Positions 41,325 to 50,890 of a stretch of 64,000 nucleotides of DNA are shown piece after piece. Source of the stretch: Acidipropionibacterium thoenii DSM 20276. GTDB taxonomy: Bacteria > Actinomycetota > Actinomycetes > Propionibacteriales > Propionibacteriaceae. The stretch is from NCBI RefSeq assembly GCF_000423445.1, contig NZ_AUHZ01000005.1, positions 186,001 through 250,000 on the forward strand, in the 5' to 3' direction. The position numbers and the translations under genes are program-made. How positions within the stretch are numbered: position 1 is the first letter of the stretch; the number at the start of each line of letters is the position of its first letter. The notes beneath the pieces were generated by a model. The model had not been told where the DNA came from. It did not search any database and saw nothing but the letters and a program-made list of their open reading frames with translations.

Positions 41325-43049
41325 ATGACAACCGGTTTCCAACCGAACGAGTTCCAATTCGGCAGCGACGGGTCCGGGGAGTTCGTCAAGGTGATGGCCC
41401 GGGGTTATCAGGTGCTGGCCAGCCCGGTCATCAACCAGGGCTCGGCATTCAGCCGCACCACCCGCGAGGAGCTCGGCCTGGAGGGGCTGCTGCCGACCGG
41501 GGTGATGAGCCTGGAGGGCCAGCTGCAAAGGGTCTACCGGCAGTACCAGGCCCAGCCCGATTCGCTGAGCAAGTACCTCTTCCTCAATGCGATGCACGAC
41601 CGTAATGAGGTGCTGTACTTCGCCCTGCTGGCCGCTCACATCGAGGAGATGATGCCGATCGTCTACACCCCGACCATCGGCCAGGCGATCGAGGAGTACT
41701 CCCACTGGTACCAGCGCCCGCGCGGCGTCTTCCTGTCGATCGACGAGCCCGAGACGGTGGAGAGATCACTGGCGGCGATGGGGCACCAGCCCGACGACCT
41801 GGACCTCATCGTCGTCACCGACTCCGAGGGCATCCTGGGGATCGGGGACCAGGGGGTGGGCGGGGTCGCCATCACGGTCGGCAAGCTGGCCGTCTACACC
41901 GCCGCTGCCGGAGTTCATCCGCACCGGGTGATGCCGGTCGTGCTCGACACCGGCACCGACAACCTCAAACTGCTCAACGACGAGGCCTACCTGGGAGCTC
42001 GCCATGCCCGGGTGCGTGGCGAGCGTTATGACGACTTCATCGAGGAGTTCGTCACCACTGCGCACAAGCTCTACCCCAAGGCGATGATTCACTGGGAGGA
42101 TTTCGGCGCCGCCAACGCCACCCGAATCCTGGCCAAGTACCGCAACGACTACTGCACCTTCAATGACGACATCCAGGGCACCGCAGCGGTCGTGGTGGCT
42201 GCTCTGATGGCCGCCATCAAGGCCTCCGGGACGCCATTGCCCGAGCATCGGATCGTCGTCCACGGGGCCGGTACGGCCGGCATCGGGATCGCATCCCTGC
42301 TGCGCCGGGTGATGGTCGAGGAGGGGATGGACGCCGACGAGGCCCGCAGCCACTTCTGGGGGCTGGGTTCGCGCGGGCTGCTGCGCGAGGGTCTGAAGCT
42401 GCGCGACTTCCAGCAGCCCTGGGCCCGTGCGAGCTCCGAGCTCAAGGGCTGGAAGCTCGACATCAAGGGCCACTACGAGCTGGCCGATGTCATCCGCAAC
42501 GTCAAGCCGACCATCCTGATCGGCTCCTCGGCCCAGGCCGGCAGCTTCACCGAGCCGCTGGTGCGCGAGATGGCCGGCTACTGCGACCGGCCGATCATCA
42601 TGCCGCTGTCCAACCCGACCAGGAAGGCGGAGGCCATCCCCTCCGACCTGATCTCCTGGACCAAGGGCAGGGCGCTGATCGCCACCGGGTCGCCCTTCGA
42701 CCCGGTCTCCTTCGACGGCACCAGGTACCGGATCGCCCAGGCCAACAATGCGCTGGTCTTCCCCGGCATCGGGCTGGGGGCGATCGCCTGCCGGGCCTCC
42801 CGGATCTCGGAGGGGATGATCGCCGCGGCGGCCACCGCACTGGCCTCCACCGTCAATGCGCACGCCAAGGGGGCGGCCCTGCTGCCCAGCATGTCCAGCC
42901 TGAGGGCGATCTCGGCCAAGGTGGCCCTGGCGGTGGTGGCGGCCGCCCAGAACCAGGGTCTGGCCACCGTCGATCTCGGCTCCAACCCGGTCCAGGCGAT
43001 CTATGACGCGATGTGGCAGCCGCGGTATCCGCGGGTGATCGCGGCCTGA
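41325..43049 (+). CDS. maeA: NAD-type malic enzyme (574 aa)
   Basis: Oxidative decarboxylation of malate to pyruvate. Signatures are YTPTIGQAIEEYSHWYQRP, the NAD site region TDSEGILGIGDQG, metal-binding WEDF and FNDDIQGTAAV, and a second Rossmann motif VVHGAGTAGIGIA. The length (574) and these motifs match the large SfcA/MaeA class rather than the short bacterial MaeB. ATG 41325 follows GGAGATGAGAG. In propionic-acid metabolism it would link the dicarboxylate cycle to pyruvate. A terminator hairpin follows. Confidence 0.93.
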   Translation: MTTGFQPNEFQFGSDGSGEFVKVMARGYQVLASPVINQGSAFSRTTREELGLEGLLPTGVMSLEGQLQRVYRQYQAQPDSLSKYLFLNAMHDRNEVLYFALLAAHIEEMMPIVYTPTIGQAIEEYSHWYQRPRGVFLSIDEPETVERSLAAMGHQPDDLDLIVVTDSEGILGIGDQGVGGVAITVGKLAVYTAAAGVHPHRVMPVVLDTGTDNLKLLNDEAYLGARHARVRGERYDDFIEEFVTTAHKLYPKAMIHWEDFGAANATRILAKYRNDYCTFNDDIQGTAAVVVAALMAAIKASGTPLPEHRIVVHGAGTAGIGIASLLRRVMVEEGMDADEARSHFWGLGSRGLLREGLKLRDFQQPWARASSELKGWKLDIKGHYELADVIRNVKPTILIGSSAQAGSFTEPLVREMAGYCDRPIIMPLSNPTRKAEAIPSDLISWTKGRALIATGSPFDPVSFDGTRYRIAQANNALVFPGIGLGAIACRASRISEGMIAAAATALASTVNAHAKGAALLPSMSSLRAISAKVALAVVAAAQNQGLATVDLGSNPVQAIYDAMWQPRYPRVIAA

Positions 43050-43066
43050 GGGGTCCCCGACCCCGC

Positions 43067-43088
43067 CCGGTGGTCGCTCGGCCACCGG
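43067..43088. terminator. Hairpin between convergent malic enzyme and CNNM-type genes
   Basis: Perfect 7-bp arms ccggtgg and ccaccgg with an 8-base loop, 18 bases after the malic enzyme stop and 60 before the convergent stop. A second GC-rich inverted pair (ctgctgccagg region) follows. Confidence 0.55.
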
Positions 43089-43146
43089 CAGCCTGCTGCC
43101 AGGCACCGTCCCGGCACCCGACGGGGGATCGGTGACCGGCCCGAGG

Positions 43147-44208
43147 TCAGAACCTGCGTTGCAGGGAGTCCTGGACCTCGCCGACCAGTTCCTCGAGGAT
43201 GTCCTCCAGGAACAGCACGCCGATCACCTGTTCGGTGGTTCCCGAGTGGTCGCCCTGATCGGTGTCCACCACCTCTGCGCAGTGGATGCCGGTGCGCTGC
43301 ATCTGGCGCATGGCGTCCTCCAGCTCGTCGCCGACCGGTACCCGGTCCATCTCCCGGACCCTGTCGCGTCCGATCGGCTGGTCGTGCTCGACCCCTGTGG
43401 CGTAGAGCACATCCTTGACATGCAGGTAGCCGATGATGACGCCGGCCTCGGTGACCGGGAACCGCGAGAATCCGGTGACCGAGACCTCATGCTCCAACTG
43501 CGCCGGGGTCTGGCCCACCGAGAAGGTCACGAGCTTGTCCAGGCCGACCATGACGTCCCGGACGGTGTGATCGGTGAACTCCAGGGAGCCGCTCAGCAGA
43601 CCGAGCTCGTCGTGGATCTTGCCTTCCTGCTCGGAGCGCTCGACGATCGAGGCCACCTCCTGGGCGGTGAAGGTGGCGGCGATCTCGCTGCGCGGCTCCA
43701 GGCCGGCCAGCCGCACGAACCAGTCGGCGACATGGTCCATCAGGTAGATCACCGGGGCTGCGGCCCGCCCGATCACCACCAACGGCGGGGCCAGGATCAG
43801 CAGTGCCTGCGGGGGCATCGCCAGGGAGATGTTCTTGGGCACCATCTCCCCGAAGACGACGTGGAGGAAGACCACCAGCATCAGGGCCACCACGAGGGCG
43901 ACGATGTGGGCGCTCTGCGAGGGCAGTCCCAGAGCGTGCAGCGGGTCGGCCAGCAGATGGGCGATCGCTGGCTCGGCGACTGCACCGAGGGTGGTGGAGG
44001 CCACCGTCACCCCCAACTGGCAGATCGACAGCATGTGGGAGACGTTCTCCAGGGCGTACATCGCCTTGGCCGAACCGCGTCTGCCCTCCTCCAGCAGCGG
44101 CTCGATCTGGGAGCGCCGGGAGGAGGTGGTGGCGAACTCGCCGGCCACGAAGAAGGCGTTGACGCCGAGTAGGGCGATGGTGATGAGGATGCCGGCCAGC
44201 GGACTCAT
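43147..44208 (-). CDS. CNNM/CorC-type transporter-associated protein (353 aa)
   Basis: DUF21 membrane domain (about residues 1-175, four hydrophobic segments, with FFVAGEFATTSSRRSQIE and ENVSHMLSICQLGVTVAS) followed by a CBS-domain pair (about 200-330, FSRFPVTEAGVIIGYLHVKDVL). Members are hemolysin-C-like or magnesium/cobalt efflux proteins. It lacks the usual C-terminal CorC_HlyC domain and ends directly after the CBS pair. ATGA overlap with the longer paralogue upstream shows the two act as a pair, perhaps a heterodimer. Confidence 0.85.
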   Translation of the reverse strand: MSPLAGILITIALLGVNAFFVAGEFATTSSRRSQIEPLLEEGRRGSAKAMYALENVSHMLSICQLGVTVASTTLGAVAEPAIAHLLADPLHALGLPSQSAHIVALVVALMLVVFLHVVFGEMVPKNISLAMPPQALLILAPPLVVIGRAAAPVIYLMDHVADWFVRLAGLEPRSEIAATFTAQEVASIVERSEQEGKIHDELGLLSGSLEFTDHTVRDVMVGLDKLVTFSVGQTPAQLEHEVSVTGFSRFPVTEAGVIIGYLHVKDVLYATGVEHDQPIGRDRVREMDRVPVGDELEDAMRQMQRTGIHCAEVVDTDQGDHSGTTEQVIGVLFLEDILEELVGEVQDSLQRRF

Positions 44209-45566
44209 GAGTCCTCCCGGGCGCCGTTGGCGGACCGGTGGGCGGTGCCGGAGGGCTCCTCGGGTGCCGGCCGGACCAGGACCTGGGAGACCCGGCGTCC
44301 CACCATCCGGGTGACGACGATCTGGATGTCGTCGTCAGTCCAGACCTCGTCGCCGATCACCGGGATCCTGCCCAGCACCGACATCACCAGCCCGCCGAGG
44401 GTCTCATAGCGGCCGTCCTCGGGGACCTTGACGCCGGTGCGGTCGGCCAGCTCGTCGGGGCGCAGCCGACCGGGTACCAGGATGGCGCCGTCGGGTTGGT
44501 AGCGGATCCCGGCGCGGCGCTGGTCGTGCTCATCGGCGACATCGCCCACGATCTCCTCGACGGCGTCCTCCAGCGTGACGACGCCGGAGACCCCGCCGTA
44601 CTCGTTGACGACCACCGCCATCTGGAGGCCCTCGTCGCGCAGCTGCACCAGCAGCTGGGGCAGCTCGAGGGTCTCGGGGACCCGGGGGGCCGGGTCGAGC
44701 AGGGAGGAGGAGATCACCGGCACCTCGGCGCGTCTCTTCCAGGGGACGCCGACCGCCCGCCGGACGCTGGCCAGACCGAGGATCTCGTCGGTGCCGGCAC
44801 CCAGCACCGGGAACCGGGAGTGGCCGGTCTCGGCGGCCAGCGAGATGACGTCGGCGGCGGTGGCCTGCTCGGGAAGGGTCCGGACCAGGCCGCGGTCGGT
44901 CATCACGTCGACGGCGGTGAGTTCCTCGATGTGGATGGATCGGGTGAACAGCGTCGCCGCCGAGGCATCGAGGGTGCCCTCATCGGCGCTGTGGCGGACC
45001 ATCGCCGCCAGCTCGGAGGCCGAGCGGGCCGAGGAGATCTCCTCCTGGGGCTCGATACCCATCCGGTGCAGCACCCAGTTCGCGGTGCCGTTGAGCACTG
45101 CGATGAGGGGTCTGAAGAGGGCGGTGAAGGCCATCTGGACCGGTGCCACCTGGCCGCCGGTGCGCAGCGGATGGGCCATCGCGATGTTCTTGGGGACCAG
45201 TTCTCCGAACAGCATCGAGAACAGGTTGATGAGGACCGCGGCGACGATGACGCCGATCGAGGTGGCCAGCGCGGTGGCCAGGCCGGCATGCCCCAGGGCA
45301 TCGGTGAGCAGCCTGGCGGCGGCCTGCTGGGCGGTGTAGCCCAACAGGATGGTGGTCAGGGTGATGCCGACCTGGGCGCCCGACAGCTGGGTGGACAGCG
45401 ACTTCATCGCCGTGAGCACACGGGCTGCCGACCTGTCGCCGCGCTCGGCGTGGTTCTCCACAGCGGCCTGGTCGAGGGCGACCAGCGAGAACTCGGAGGA
45501 GACGAAGATTGCGGTCAGACCGGTCAGTGCGACACCGATCATCAGCAACGCGATCTCAAGCCACAT
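44205..45566 (-). CDS. CNNM/CorC-type protein with full domain set (453 aa)
   Basis: DUF21 domain (about 1-190), CBS pair (about 215-330, HSRFPVLGAGTDEILGLASV and VVVNEYGGVSGVVTLEDAVEE), then a CorC_HlyC domain (about 350-430) with ETLGGLVMSVLGRIPVIGDEV. ATG 45566 starts the first membrane helix directly; the longer frame to 45689 adds Pro/Arg-rich residues not typical of the family. AGGGGT lies upstream. Probably a divalent-cation efflux or regulation protein with its shorter partner. Confidence 0.88.
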   Translation of the reverse strand: MWLEIALLMIGVALTGLTAIFVSSEFSLVALDQAAVENHAERGDRSAARVLTAMKSLSTQLSGAQVGITLTTILLGYTAQQAAARLLTDALGHAGLATALATSIGVIVAAVLINLFSMLFGELVPKNIAMAHPLRTGGQVAPVQMAFTALFRPLIAVLNGTANWVLHRMGIEPQEEISSARSASELAAMVRHSADEGTLDASAATLFTRSIHIEELTAVDVMTDRGLVRTLPEQATAADVISLAAETGHSRFPVLGAGTDEILGLASVRRAVGVPWKRRAEVPVISSSLLDPAPRVPETLELPQLLVQLRDEGLQMAVVVNEYGGVSGVVTLEDAVEEIVGDVADEHDQRRAGIRYQPDGAILVPGRLRPDELADRTGVKVPEDGRYETLGGLVMSVLGRIPVIGDEVWTDDDIQIVVTRMVGRRVSQVLVRPAPEEPSGTAHRSANGAREDS

Positions 45567-45835
45567 GCCGGACCCCTGAGTGCCGGGAGTGTGCTGGATC
45601 CAGCCGTGCCGGTCGCGGCCCCGGCGAGCTGGTTGCGGCGGGCGAGTGGGTGGGAGGAGGTTCAGCCGACTGTCGGCTGCAACTGTCACTGTCCATGATG
45701 AAGGTCAGTGTATGGGCAGGTTGTGACAGCCGAGGTGTGCGTGGGCCGACCGGTGCTGGGCGGCGGGCACCGTCGACGGGTGTTGCGCTGTGCGTGAGGA
45801 TTGAGTGAGCAGTGGCCGGGAGGAAGGTGAGCAGC

Positions 45836-46141
45836 ATGGCGGAGGGGGACGGCGTGGTCGATGTGCTGGCGGTCGCGGTGGCCCGGGTCAGGGGGGCCAT
45901 CGACGCCGTGGACGCCGGATCGGCCCGGGACGCCGACCGCTTCGTGCGCGACCGCTATCGCAGTTCCCGGACCTCTCCGGGCGGCACCGTGATCCGGATG
46001 GAGGTGGCCAGTGGCATCACCACCAGCGTGCTGGTCAATGAGTCCCAGATGGACATGGTCATCGAGGTCCGCGGGCGCCGTGCCGACCTCCGGGTTCCCG
46101 ATGGGATGTTCGCCCAGGCGCTGGCCCGGTTCGCGGTATGA
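45836..46141 (+). CDS. Hypothetical protein (101 aa)
   Basis: Small soluble alpha/beta protein with an N-terminal helix (VVDVLAVAVARVRGAID), then strands such as IRMEVASGITTSVLV and DMVIEVRGRRADLRV. ATG 45836 has AAGGTGAG upstream; GTG 45812 is possible but lacks one. Forty-eight bases before the next small gene. No family recognised. Confidence 0.55.
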   Translation: MAEGDGVVDVLAVAVARVRGAIDAVDAGSARDADRFVRDRYRSSRTSPGGTVIRMEVASGITTSVLVNESQMDMVIEVRGRRADLRVPDGMFAQALARFAV

Positions 46142-46189
46142 GGCCGGCGACCCGGAGGCTCCGGCCGATCGGCCGCTACGGTGAGAGAC

Positions 46190-46516
46190 ATGACGGATCA
46201 CTACGAGGTCGACCGGGCGGTGGTGGGCGAGGCGCTGGCCGCTGAACTGCCCCTGGTGCTGCGAGCTCTTCAGCTGTGGCTGGTGCAACTGCAGAAAACC
46301 ATCGACAAGCTGTCCGACGGGCACCAGCTCTCCGGCAAGGAGAGCGGCTACCTGAGGATGCACGAGCAGGAACGGACCCGCCTGCTGGATCTGGTGGCCA
46401 CGATCACCGCCTCGGTGGTCGGCAAGGACCGCAAGGACCTGAGCCGCGACGACGTCGCCGAGGCCCGCCGGTTCATCTCGGCGAGCTGGCCGGCTCCGGC
46501 CGCCGGGTCCGACTGA
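46190..46516 (+). CDS. Hypothetical helical protein (108 aa)
   Basis: All-helical prediction: ALAAELPLVLRALQLWLVQLQ, a turn, then LRMHEQERTRLLDLVATITA, and DVAEARRFISASW near the end. ATG 46190 follows GTGAGAGAC. Downstream of the other small gene and probably co-transcribed. A short hairpin overlaps the stop. No family recognised. Confidence 0.55.
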   Translation: MTDHYEVDRAVVGEALAAELPLVLRALQLWLVQLQKTIDKLSDGHQLSGKESGYLRMHEQERTRLLDLVATITASVVGKDRKDLSRDDVAEARRFISASWPAPAAGSD

Positions 46517-46536
46517 CGGTCGGCCCGCCGACCGTC
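46515..46536. terminator. Hairpin between convergent genes
   Basis: Perfect 9-bp arms gacggtcgg and ccgaccgtc with loop cccg, overlapping the TGA of the helical protein gene and 7 bases from the acylphosphatase stop. It can serve both convergent genes. Confidence 0.7.
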
Positions 46537-46542
46537 CTCGTC

Positions 46543-46818
46543 TCAGCCGATCACCTGGAAGCCGGTGACCCCGGTGGCCTTTCCCGGGATGGTCTCGACA
46601 CCATCGACCCGCGCCATCCGCGGGCCCTGCTTCAACCGGTCGACGACAGCCTGGACAGCCTGGTCGGGGCCTTCCAGCTCGGCCTTGACGGTGCCATCGG
46701 CGCAGTTGCGGACGGTGCCGGAGACGGCCAGCGCCTCGGCGGTCTCCTGGACGAAGTAGCGGAAACCGACCCCTTGGACCTTTCCGCGGACGATGACATG
46801 GACGTGAACGGTGCTCAT
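46543..46818 (-). CDS. acyP: Acylphosphatase (91 aa)
   Basis: Hydrolyses acyl phosphates such as carbamoyl or acetyl phosphate. The catalytic Arg in GKVQGVGFR and Asn in RNCADGTV are present, as are the GP loop and C-terminal GFQVIG. Typical length. ATG 46818 has GGAG upstream. Isolated between convergent small genes and the acyl-CoA synthetase. Confidence 0.93.
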   Translation of the reverse strand: MSTVHVHVIVRGKVQGVGFRYFVQETAEALAVSGTVRNCADGTVKAELEGPDQAVQAVVDRLKQGPRMARVDGVETIPGKATGVTGFQVIG

Positions 46819-46992
46819 TCCTCCATCGTGCCCCCTCGAGCCCGGGTTGCGGTCCCGATGAGGTGAACCGGCCGCTGGCAGCGGTGCCGGTCGCGGTCTG
46901 CCGAGCCCCGGACGGGCCCATCCGTCGGTGAGATGCTCACCTCCGGGTGGGCCCGCCCGGGTCGCGTCGAGTTCAGCCGAGTTCGGCCCGCC

Positions 46993-49155
46993 TCACTCGG
47001 GAAGGATCCCCAGATGCGAGTACCGGGCCGGCGGGTCGGCCAGGGCATCCAGGTCGATGACGGCCCGGGCGTCCAGGGCGATCGCACCGGAGGGCGAGAC
47101 CGTCAGCGGGTTCATCTCGGTCTCGGTGATCTCCGGGTGCTCGGCCACCAGGGTCGAGAACCGGGTGATGACCTTCACCAGGGCGTCGACGTCGGCACCC
47201 TCGGCGCCTCGGTAGCCCTTGATGAGCGGCCAGATCCGCAGCGACTCCACCATCTCGCGGGCCAGTGCGGCGTCCACCGGGGCCAGCTGCAGGGCGGAGT
47301 CCTTGAGGATCTCGGCCGAGGTGCCGCCGGCAGCGACCATGATGGTCTGGCCGAAGGAGGGGTCGCGGGTCGATCCGAGGATCAGTTCGGCATTGCCGGC
47401 GCCGACCATCTGCTCGATGACGACGCCGTCGATGCGGGCCTGCGGCTTGGCGGCCCTGGCATTGGCGACGATCCGCTCGAAGGCGGCCCTCACCTGCTCG
47501 GCATTCTTCGGGCCGACCACCACGCCGCCGACGTCGGTCTTGTGGGTGATGTCGGGGGAGGCGATCTTGGCGACCACCGGGTAGCCCATCTCGTCGGCCA
47601 GCGCGGCGGCCTGGTCGGCGGAGGTGGCCAGCCTCGGCAGCGCCACCGGGATGCCGTAGGCGTCGAACAGTTCCTTGGACTCGGTCTCGGGCAGCAGGCC
47701 GGTCTCGGGCACCGAGGCGATCAGCGCGGCGGCGCGCTCCCGGTCCGGGGTGAGGTCGTCGGTCTGCGCGGCGACCGGAGCAGCAGCCTGGTCGGCGTGG
47801 CGCTGCGAGACGGTGCCATTGACGAAGGCGTCGACCGCGTTCTCGGGGAACTCGAAGGTGGGGATCCCGGCTGAGGTGAGCTTCCTGATGGCCTTCTCGT
47901 TCTCGGCGCCACCGCCCATCCACACCGCCAGCACCGGCTTGTCGGTGGTGTGGGCGGCGGCGATGACGGCGTCGGCGGAGCCGATGATATTGGTCATCGC
48001 CTGGGGGGTGAGGATCACCAGCACCGCGTCGGCGTCCTCCTCGGTGACCGCGGCATTGATGGCCGCCTCGTACCGGGCGGCGGGGGCGTCGCCCAGCACG
48101 TCGATCGGGTTGGCATGCGACCACGCGGTCGGCAGCACCTCATTGAGGGCATCGAGGGTCGCCGGGGAGATCTCGGCCAGTCTCCCGCCGCGCTCCGACA
48201 GCGCATCGACCGACATCACGCCGGGGCCCCCGGCATTGGTGACCACGGCCAGCGTCGGCTGGTGGGCGATCCGGTCGGCGGAGAGCAGCTCGATGGTGTG
48301 GTAGAGGTCGGAGATCCTCAGCACCCGGGTGGCGCCGACCCGCTGGAAGGCGGCGTTGTAGACCTCATCGGCGCCGGCCATCGCACCGGTGTGGGAGACG
48401 GCGGCCTTGGCGGATGCCGCGAACCGGCCGGCCTTGTAGATCACCAGCGGCTTCCTGGCGGTGAACCGCTTGGCGGCGGCGGTGAAGGCCTGGGCGTCGG
48501 AGATCGACTCGGCGTAGACCACCGCGGAGTGGGTGTCCTTGTCATCGGCCAGGTAGTCGAGCACGGCGGCCAGCTCGACATCGGCGGCATTGCCCAGGGT
48601 GACCAGCTTGGAGAAGCCGATCCCCTTGCCGATGGCCCACTCGATGATCGCCGCGGTGAGCGCACCGGACTGGGAGACCAGGGCGATATTGCCCGGCACC
48701 GGCATGTGGGCGGCGAAGGTGGCGTTGAGCCGGCGCCCGGGGACCTGAAGACCCAGGCAGTTCGGCCCGAGCAGCCGCATGCCGTTCGCGCGGCAGATGG
48801 CGACGACCTGGTCCTCCATCGCACGGCCCTCGGGTCCGACCTCGCGGAACCCGGCCGCCATGCAGATGATTCCCTTGACGCCGGCCTCGGCGCACTGCTT
48901 GACGACGTCGAGGACGCCGACCGCCGGGACGCACAGAACGGCCAGATCGGGGGCCTCCGGGGTCTGACCGACGCTCGGGAAGGCGGGCACCCCGCCGATC
49001 GACTCGTGCTTGGGGTTGATCGGGTAGACGACCCCGTCGAAGTTCCCGTTCAGCAGGTTGCGGACCACCATGTGTCCGAGGTTGGTGGGCTTGGTGCCCG
49101 CTCCCACGACCGCCACGCGGTGCGGAGTGAACAGACAATCCAGTTCGCCACTCAT
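46993..49155 (-). CDS. ADP-forming acetate/acyl-CoA synthetase (720 aa)
   Basis: Fusion of alpha and beta subunits of the NDP-forming acyl-CoA synthetase family, making acyl-CoA from acid, ATP and CoA or running in reverse to gain ATP. Order: CoA-binding domain (residues 1-130, VGAGTKPTNLGHMVVRNLL), ligase-CoA domain with phospho-His in AAVSHTGAMAG (near 256), then ATP-grasp (about 500-715, YPVVAKIASPDITHKTDVGG and EMNPLTVS). ATG 49155 has GGAGGT 8 bases upstream. An operator-like TTGGTCGGACCAA lies 100 bases upstream. Acetate or propionate is a likely substrate, by context. Confidence 0.9.
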   Translation of the reverse strand: MSGELDCLFTPHRVAVVGAGTKPTNLGHMVVRNLLNGNFDGVVYPINPKHESIGGVPAFPSVGQTPEAPDLAVLCVPAVGVLDVVKQCAEAGVKGIICMAAGFREVGPEGRAMEDQVVAICRANGMRLLGPNCLGLQVPGRRLNATFAAHMPVPGNIALVSQSGALTAAIIEWAIGKGIGFSKLVTLGNAADVELAAVLDYLADDKDTHSAVVYAESISDAQAFTAAAKRFTARKPLVIYKAGRFAASAKAAVSHTGAMAGADEVYNAAFQRVGATRVLRISDLYHTIELLSADRIAHQPTLAVVTNAGGPGVMSVDALSERGGRLAEISPATLDALNEVLPTAWSHANPIDVLGDAPAARYEAAINAAVTEEDADAVLVILTPQAMTNIIGSADAVIAAAHTTDKPVLAVWMGGGAENEKAIRKLTSAGIPTFEFPENAVDAFVNGTVSQRHADQAAAPVAAQTDDLTPDRERAAALIASVPETGLLPETESKELFDAYGIPVALPRLATSADQAAALADEMGYPVVAKIASPDITHKTDVGGVVVGPKNAEQVRAAFERIVANARAAKPQARIDGVVIEQMVGAGNAELILGSTRDPSFGQTIMVAAGGTSAEILKDSALQLAPVDAALAREMVESLRIWPLIKGYRGAEGADVDALVKVITRFSTLVAEHPEITETEMNPLTVSPSGAIALDARAVIDLDALADPPARYSHLGILPE

Positions 49156-49255
49156 TGCTAAGACCTCCATGTCAAAGTGTTGCCAGCGGGCTCGCAGGAC
49201 CGCGTCGCCAGCACACTAACATCGGGTTTTCCGGGCCGATTTCCGGGGTCCCGTT

Positions 49256-49268
49256 TTGGTCGGACCAA
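49256..49268. promoter_or_regulatory. GntR/FadR-like operator upstream of the acyl-CoA synthetase
   Basis: ttggtc g gaccaa is a perfect palindrome 100 bases before the synthetase start. It matches the TGGTCNGACCA core recognised by FadR-subgroup GntR regulators, which often sense acyl-CoA. Supported by sequence likeness only. No GntR gene is in the window. Confidence 0.5.
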
Positions 49269-49389
49269 TGACCATGGGCCGGCCGTTCGGATCGATTCGT
49301 GATCGATCGCTCAGCTGGGTTGCACGAGTCGATCAACCTCGGCGATCAGCCGTACCTCAACCTGCGCGGCTGCGACTAGCGTCGTTGAC

Positions 49390-50814
49390 ATGGCTGATCA
49401 GATCGAGTTCGGTACCGGCGGATGGCGAGCTGTGATCGCCGACACCTTCACCAAGACCAACGTCCAGCGCCTCGCCCAGGGGCTGGCCGACCGGATCCAT
49501 CACGAGAAGGTGGCCGACCGACCCGTCGTCATCGGCTACGACCAGCGGTTCCTCTCCCCGGAGTTCGCATGGTGGGCCGCCGAGGTGCTGGCCGCAAATG
49601 ATGTCCACGTGCGGCTCATCGACCGCCCGGCCCCCACCCCGATGATCATGTGGACCGTCCGCGACAAGGGCTGCGCCTACGGACTGGCCGTCACGGCCTC
49701 CCACAATCCCGCCGTCTACAACGGCATCAAGGTCTTCACCGAGGGCGGCCGGGACGCCGAGGTGGAGGTCACCGGGCCCCTCCAGGATCATGTCAACCAG
49801 CTCAGCGAGGCCGATGTCAGGACGATGCCGCGCGACCGGGCCGTCGAGCAGGGACTCATCAGGGTCCAGACCTCGATGAACTGGTACATCGACTCGATCC
49901 TCGACCAGGTCGACCTGGACGTCATCCGGCACGCCCACCTCAAGGTCGTTCTCGACCCGATGTTCGGGGTCTCCAAGACCTGTCTGCAGACCATCCTGCT
50001 GACCGCCCGGTGCGATGTCGACACCATCCATGAGCGCCGCGACACGCTCTTCGGCGGACGGCTGCCCTCGCCCAACTCCAAGACCCTCAAGGCGTTGGCC
50101 GGGGTGGTCGTGGAGCGCGGCGCCGACCTGGGGATCGCCACCGACGGGGACGCCGACCGGCTCGGCATCATCGACGATCTCGGCAACTTCCTGCACCCCA
50201 ACCAGATCCTCGTGCTGCTGTACAACTACCTGCTCGAGGAGAAGGGCTGGGTGGGCCCCTGCGTGCGCAACCTGGCCACCACCCACCTGCTGGACCGGGT
50301 CGCCGAGGCCCACGGACAGAAGTGCTACGAGGTCCCGGTCGGGTTCAAATGGGTCTCGTCGAAGATGGCCGAGACCGGCGCGGTGATCGGCGGCGAGTCC
50401 TCGGGCGGCCTCACCGTCAAGGGCCACATCTCCGGCAAGGACGGCGTCTACGCCGGCACCCTGCTGGTCGAGATGATCGCCAGGAAGGGCAAGCCGCTGT
50501 CCCAGATCTACGCCGACATCGTCGAGCGCTACGGCTCCCTGGAGATGGTGGAGGACGACTTCTCCTTCGATCCGGCGGTCAAGGAGGCCCTCAAGCAGCG
50601 GATCTACGTCGACCAGGACCTGCCCGAGTTCGAGGTACCGGTCCACCACATCTCCGATATGGACGGCATCAAGGTCTACTTCGACAACGGCGGCTGGCTG
50701 ATCGTCCGGTTCTCCGGAACCGAGCCGCTGCTGCGGGTGTTCTGCGAGATGCCCGATGCGGATCTGGCCAGGCGGTGCATCGACGCCGTGGTGGCCGAGT
50801 ACGGCCTGGCCTGA
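49390..50814 (+). CDS. Phosphoglucomutase/phosphomannomutase family protein (474 aa)
   Basis: Alpha-D-phosphohexomutase. Active-site Ser in TASHNP (near residue 104), metal loop DGDADRLG (near 255), sugar-binding GGESSGG and phosphate-binding RFSGTEPLLRV are all intact. The four domains and 474 residues fit the bacterial phosphoglucomutase/phosphomannomutase type. ATG 49390 lacks a strong ribosome binding site. Divergent from the acyl-CoA synthetase. Glucose or mannose specificity cannot be fixed from this. Confidence 0.92.
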   Translation: MADQIEFGTGGWRAVIADTFTKTNVQRLAQGLADRIHHEKVADRPVVIGYDQRFLSPEFAWWAAEVLAANDVHVRLIDRPAPTPMIMWTVRDKGCAYGLAVTASHNPAVYNGIKVFTEGGRDAEVEVTGPLQDHVNQLSEADVRTMPRDRAVEQGLIRVQTSMNWYIDSILDQVDLDVIRHAHLKVVLDPMFGVSKTCLQTILLTARCDVDTIHERRDTLFGGRLPSPNSKTLKALAGVVVERGADLGIATDGDADRLGIIDDLGNFLHPNQILVLLYNYLLEEKGWVGPCVRNLATTHLLDRVAEAHGQKCYEVPVGFKWVSSKMAETGAVIGGESSGGLTVKGHISGKDGVYAGTLLVEMIARKGKPLSQIYADIVERYGSLEMVEDDFSFDPAVKEALKQRIYVDQDLPEFEVPVHHISDMDGIKVYFDNGGWLIVRFSGTEPLLRVFCEMPDADLARRCIDAVVAEYGLA

Positions 50815-50890
50815 GACGATCGGGCAGACCAGATACCGGAACTCCTGAGGTGCACTGTCCCGGGGCCGCAAGTGGTCGTACCGTGGGGTC

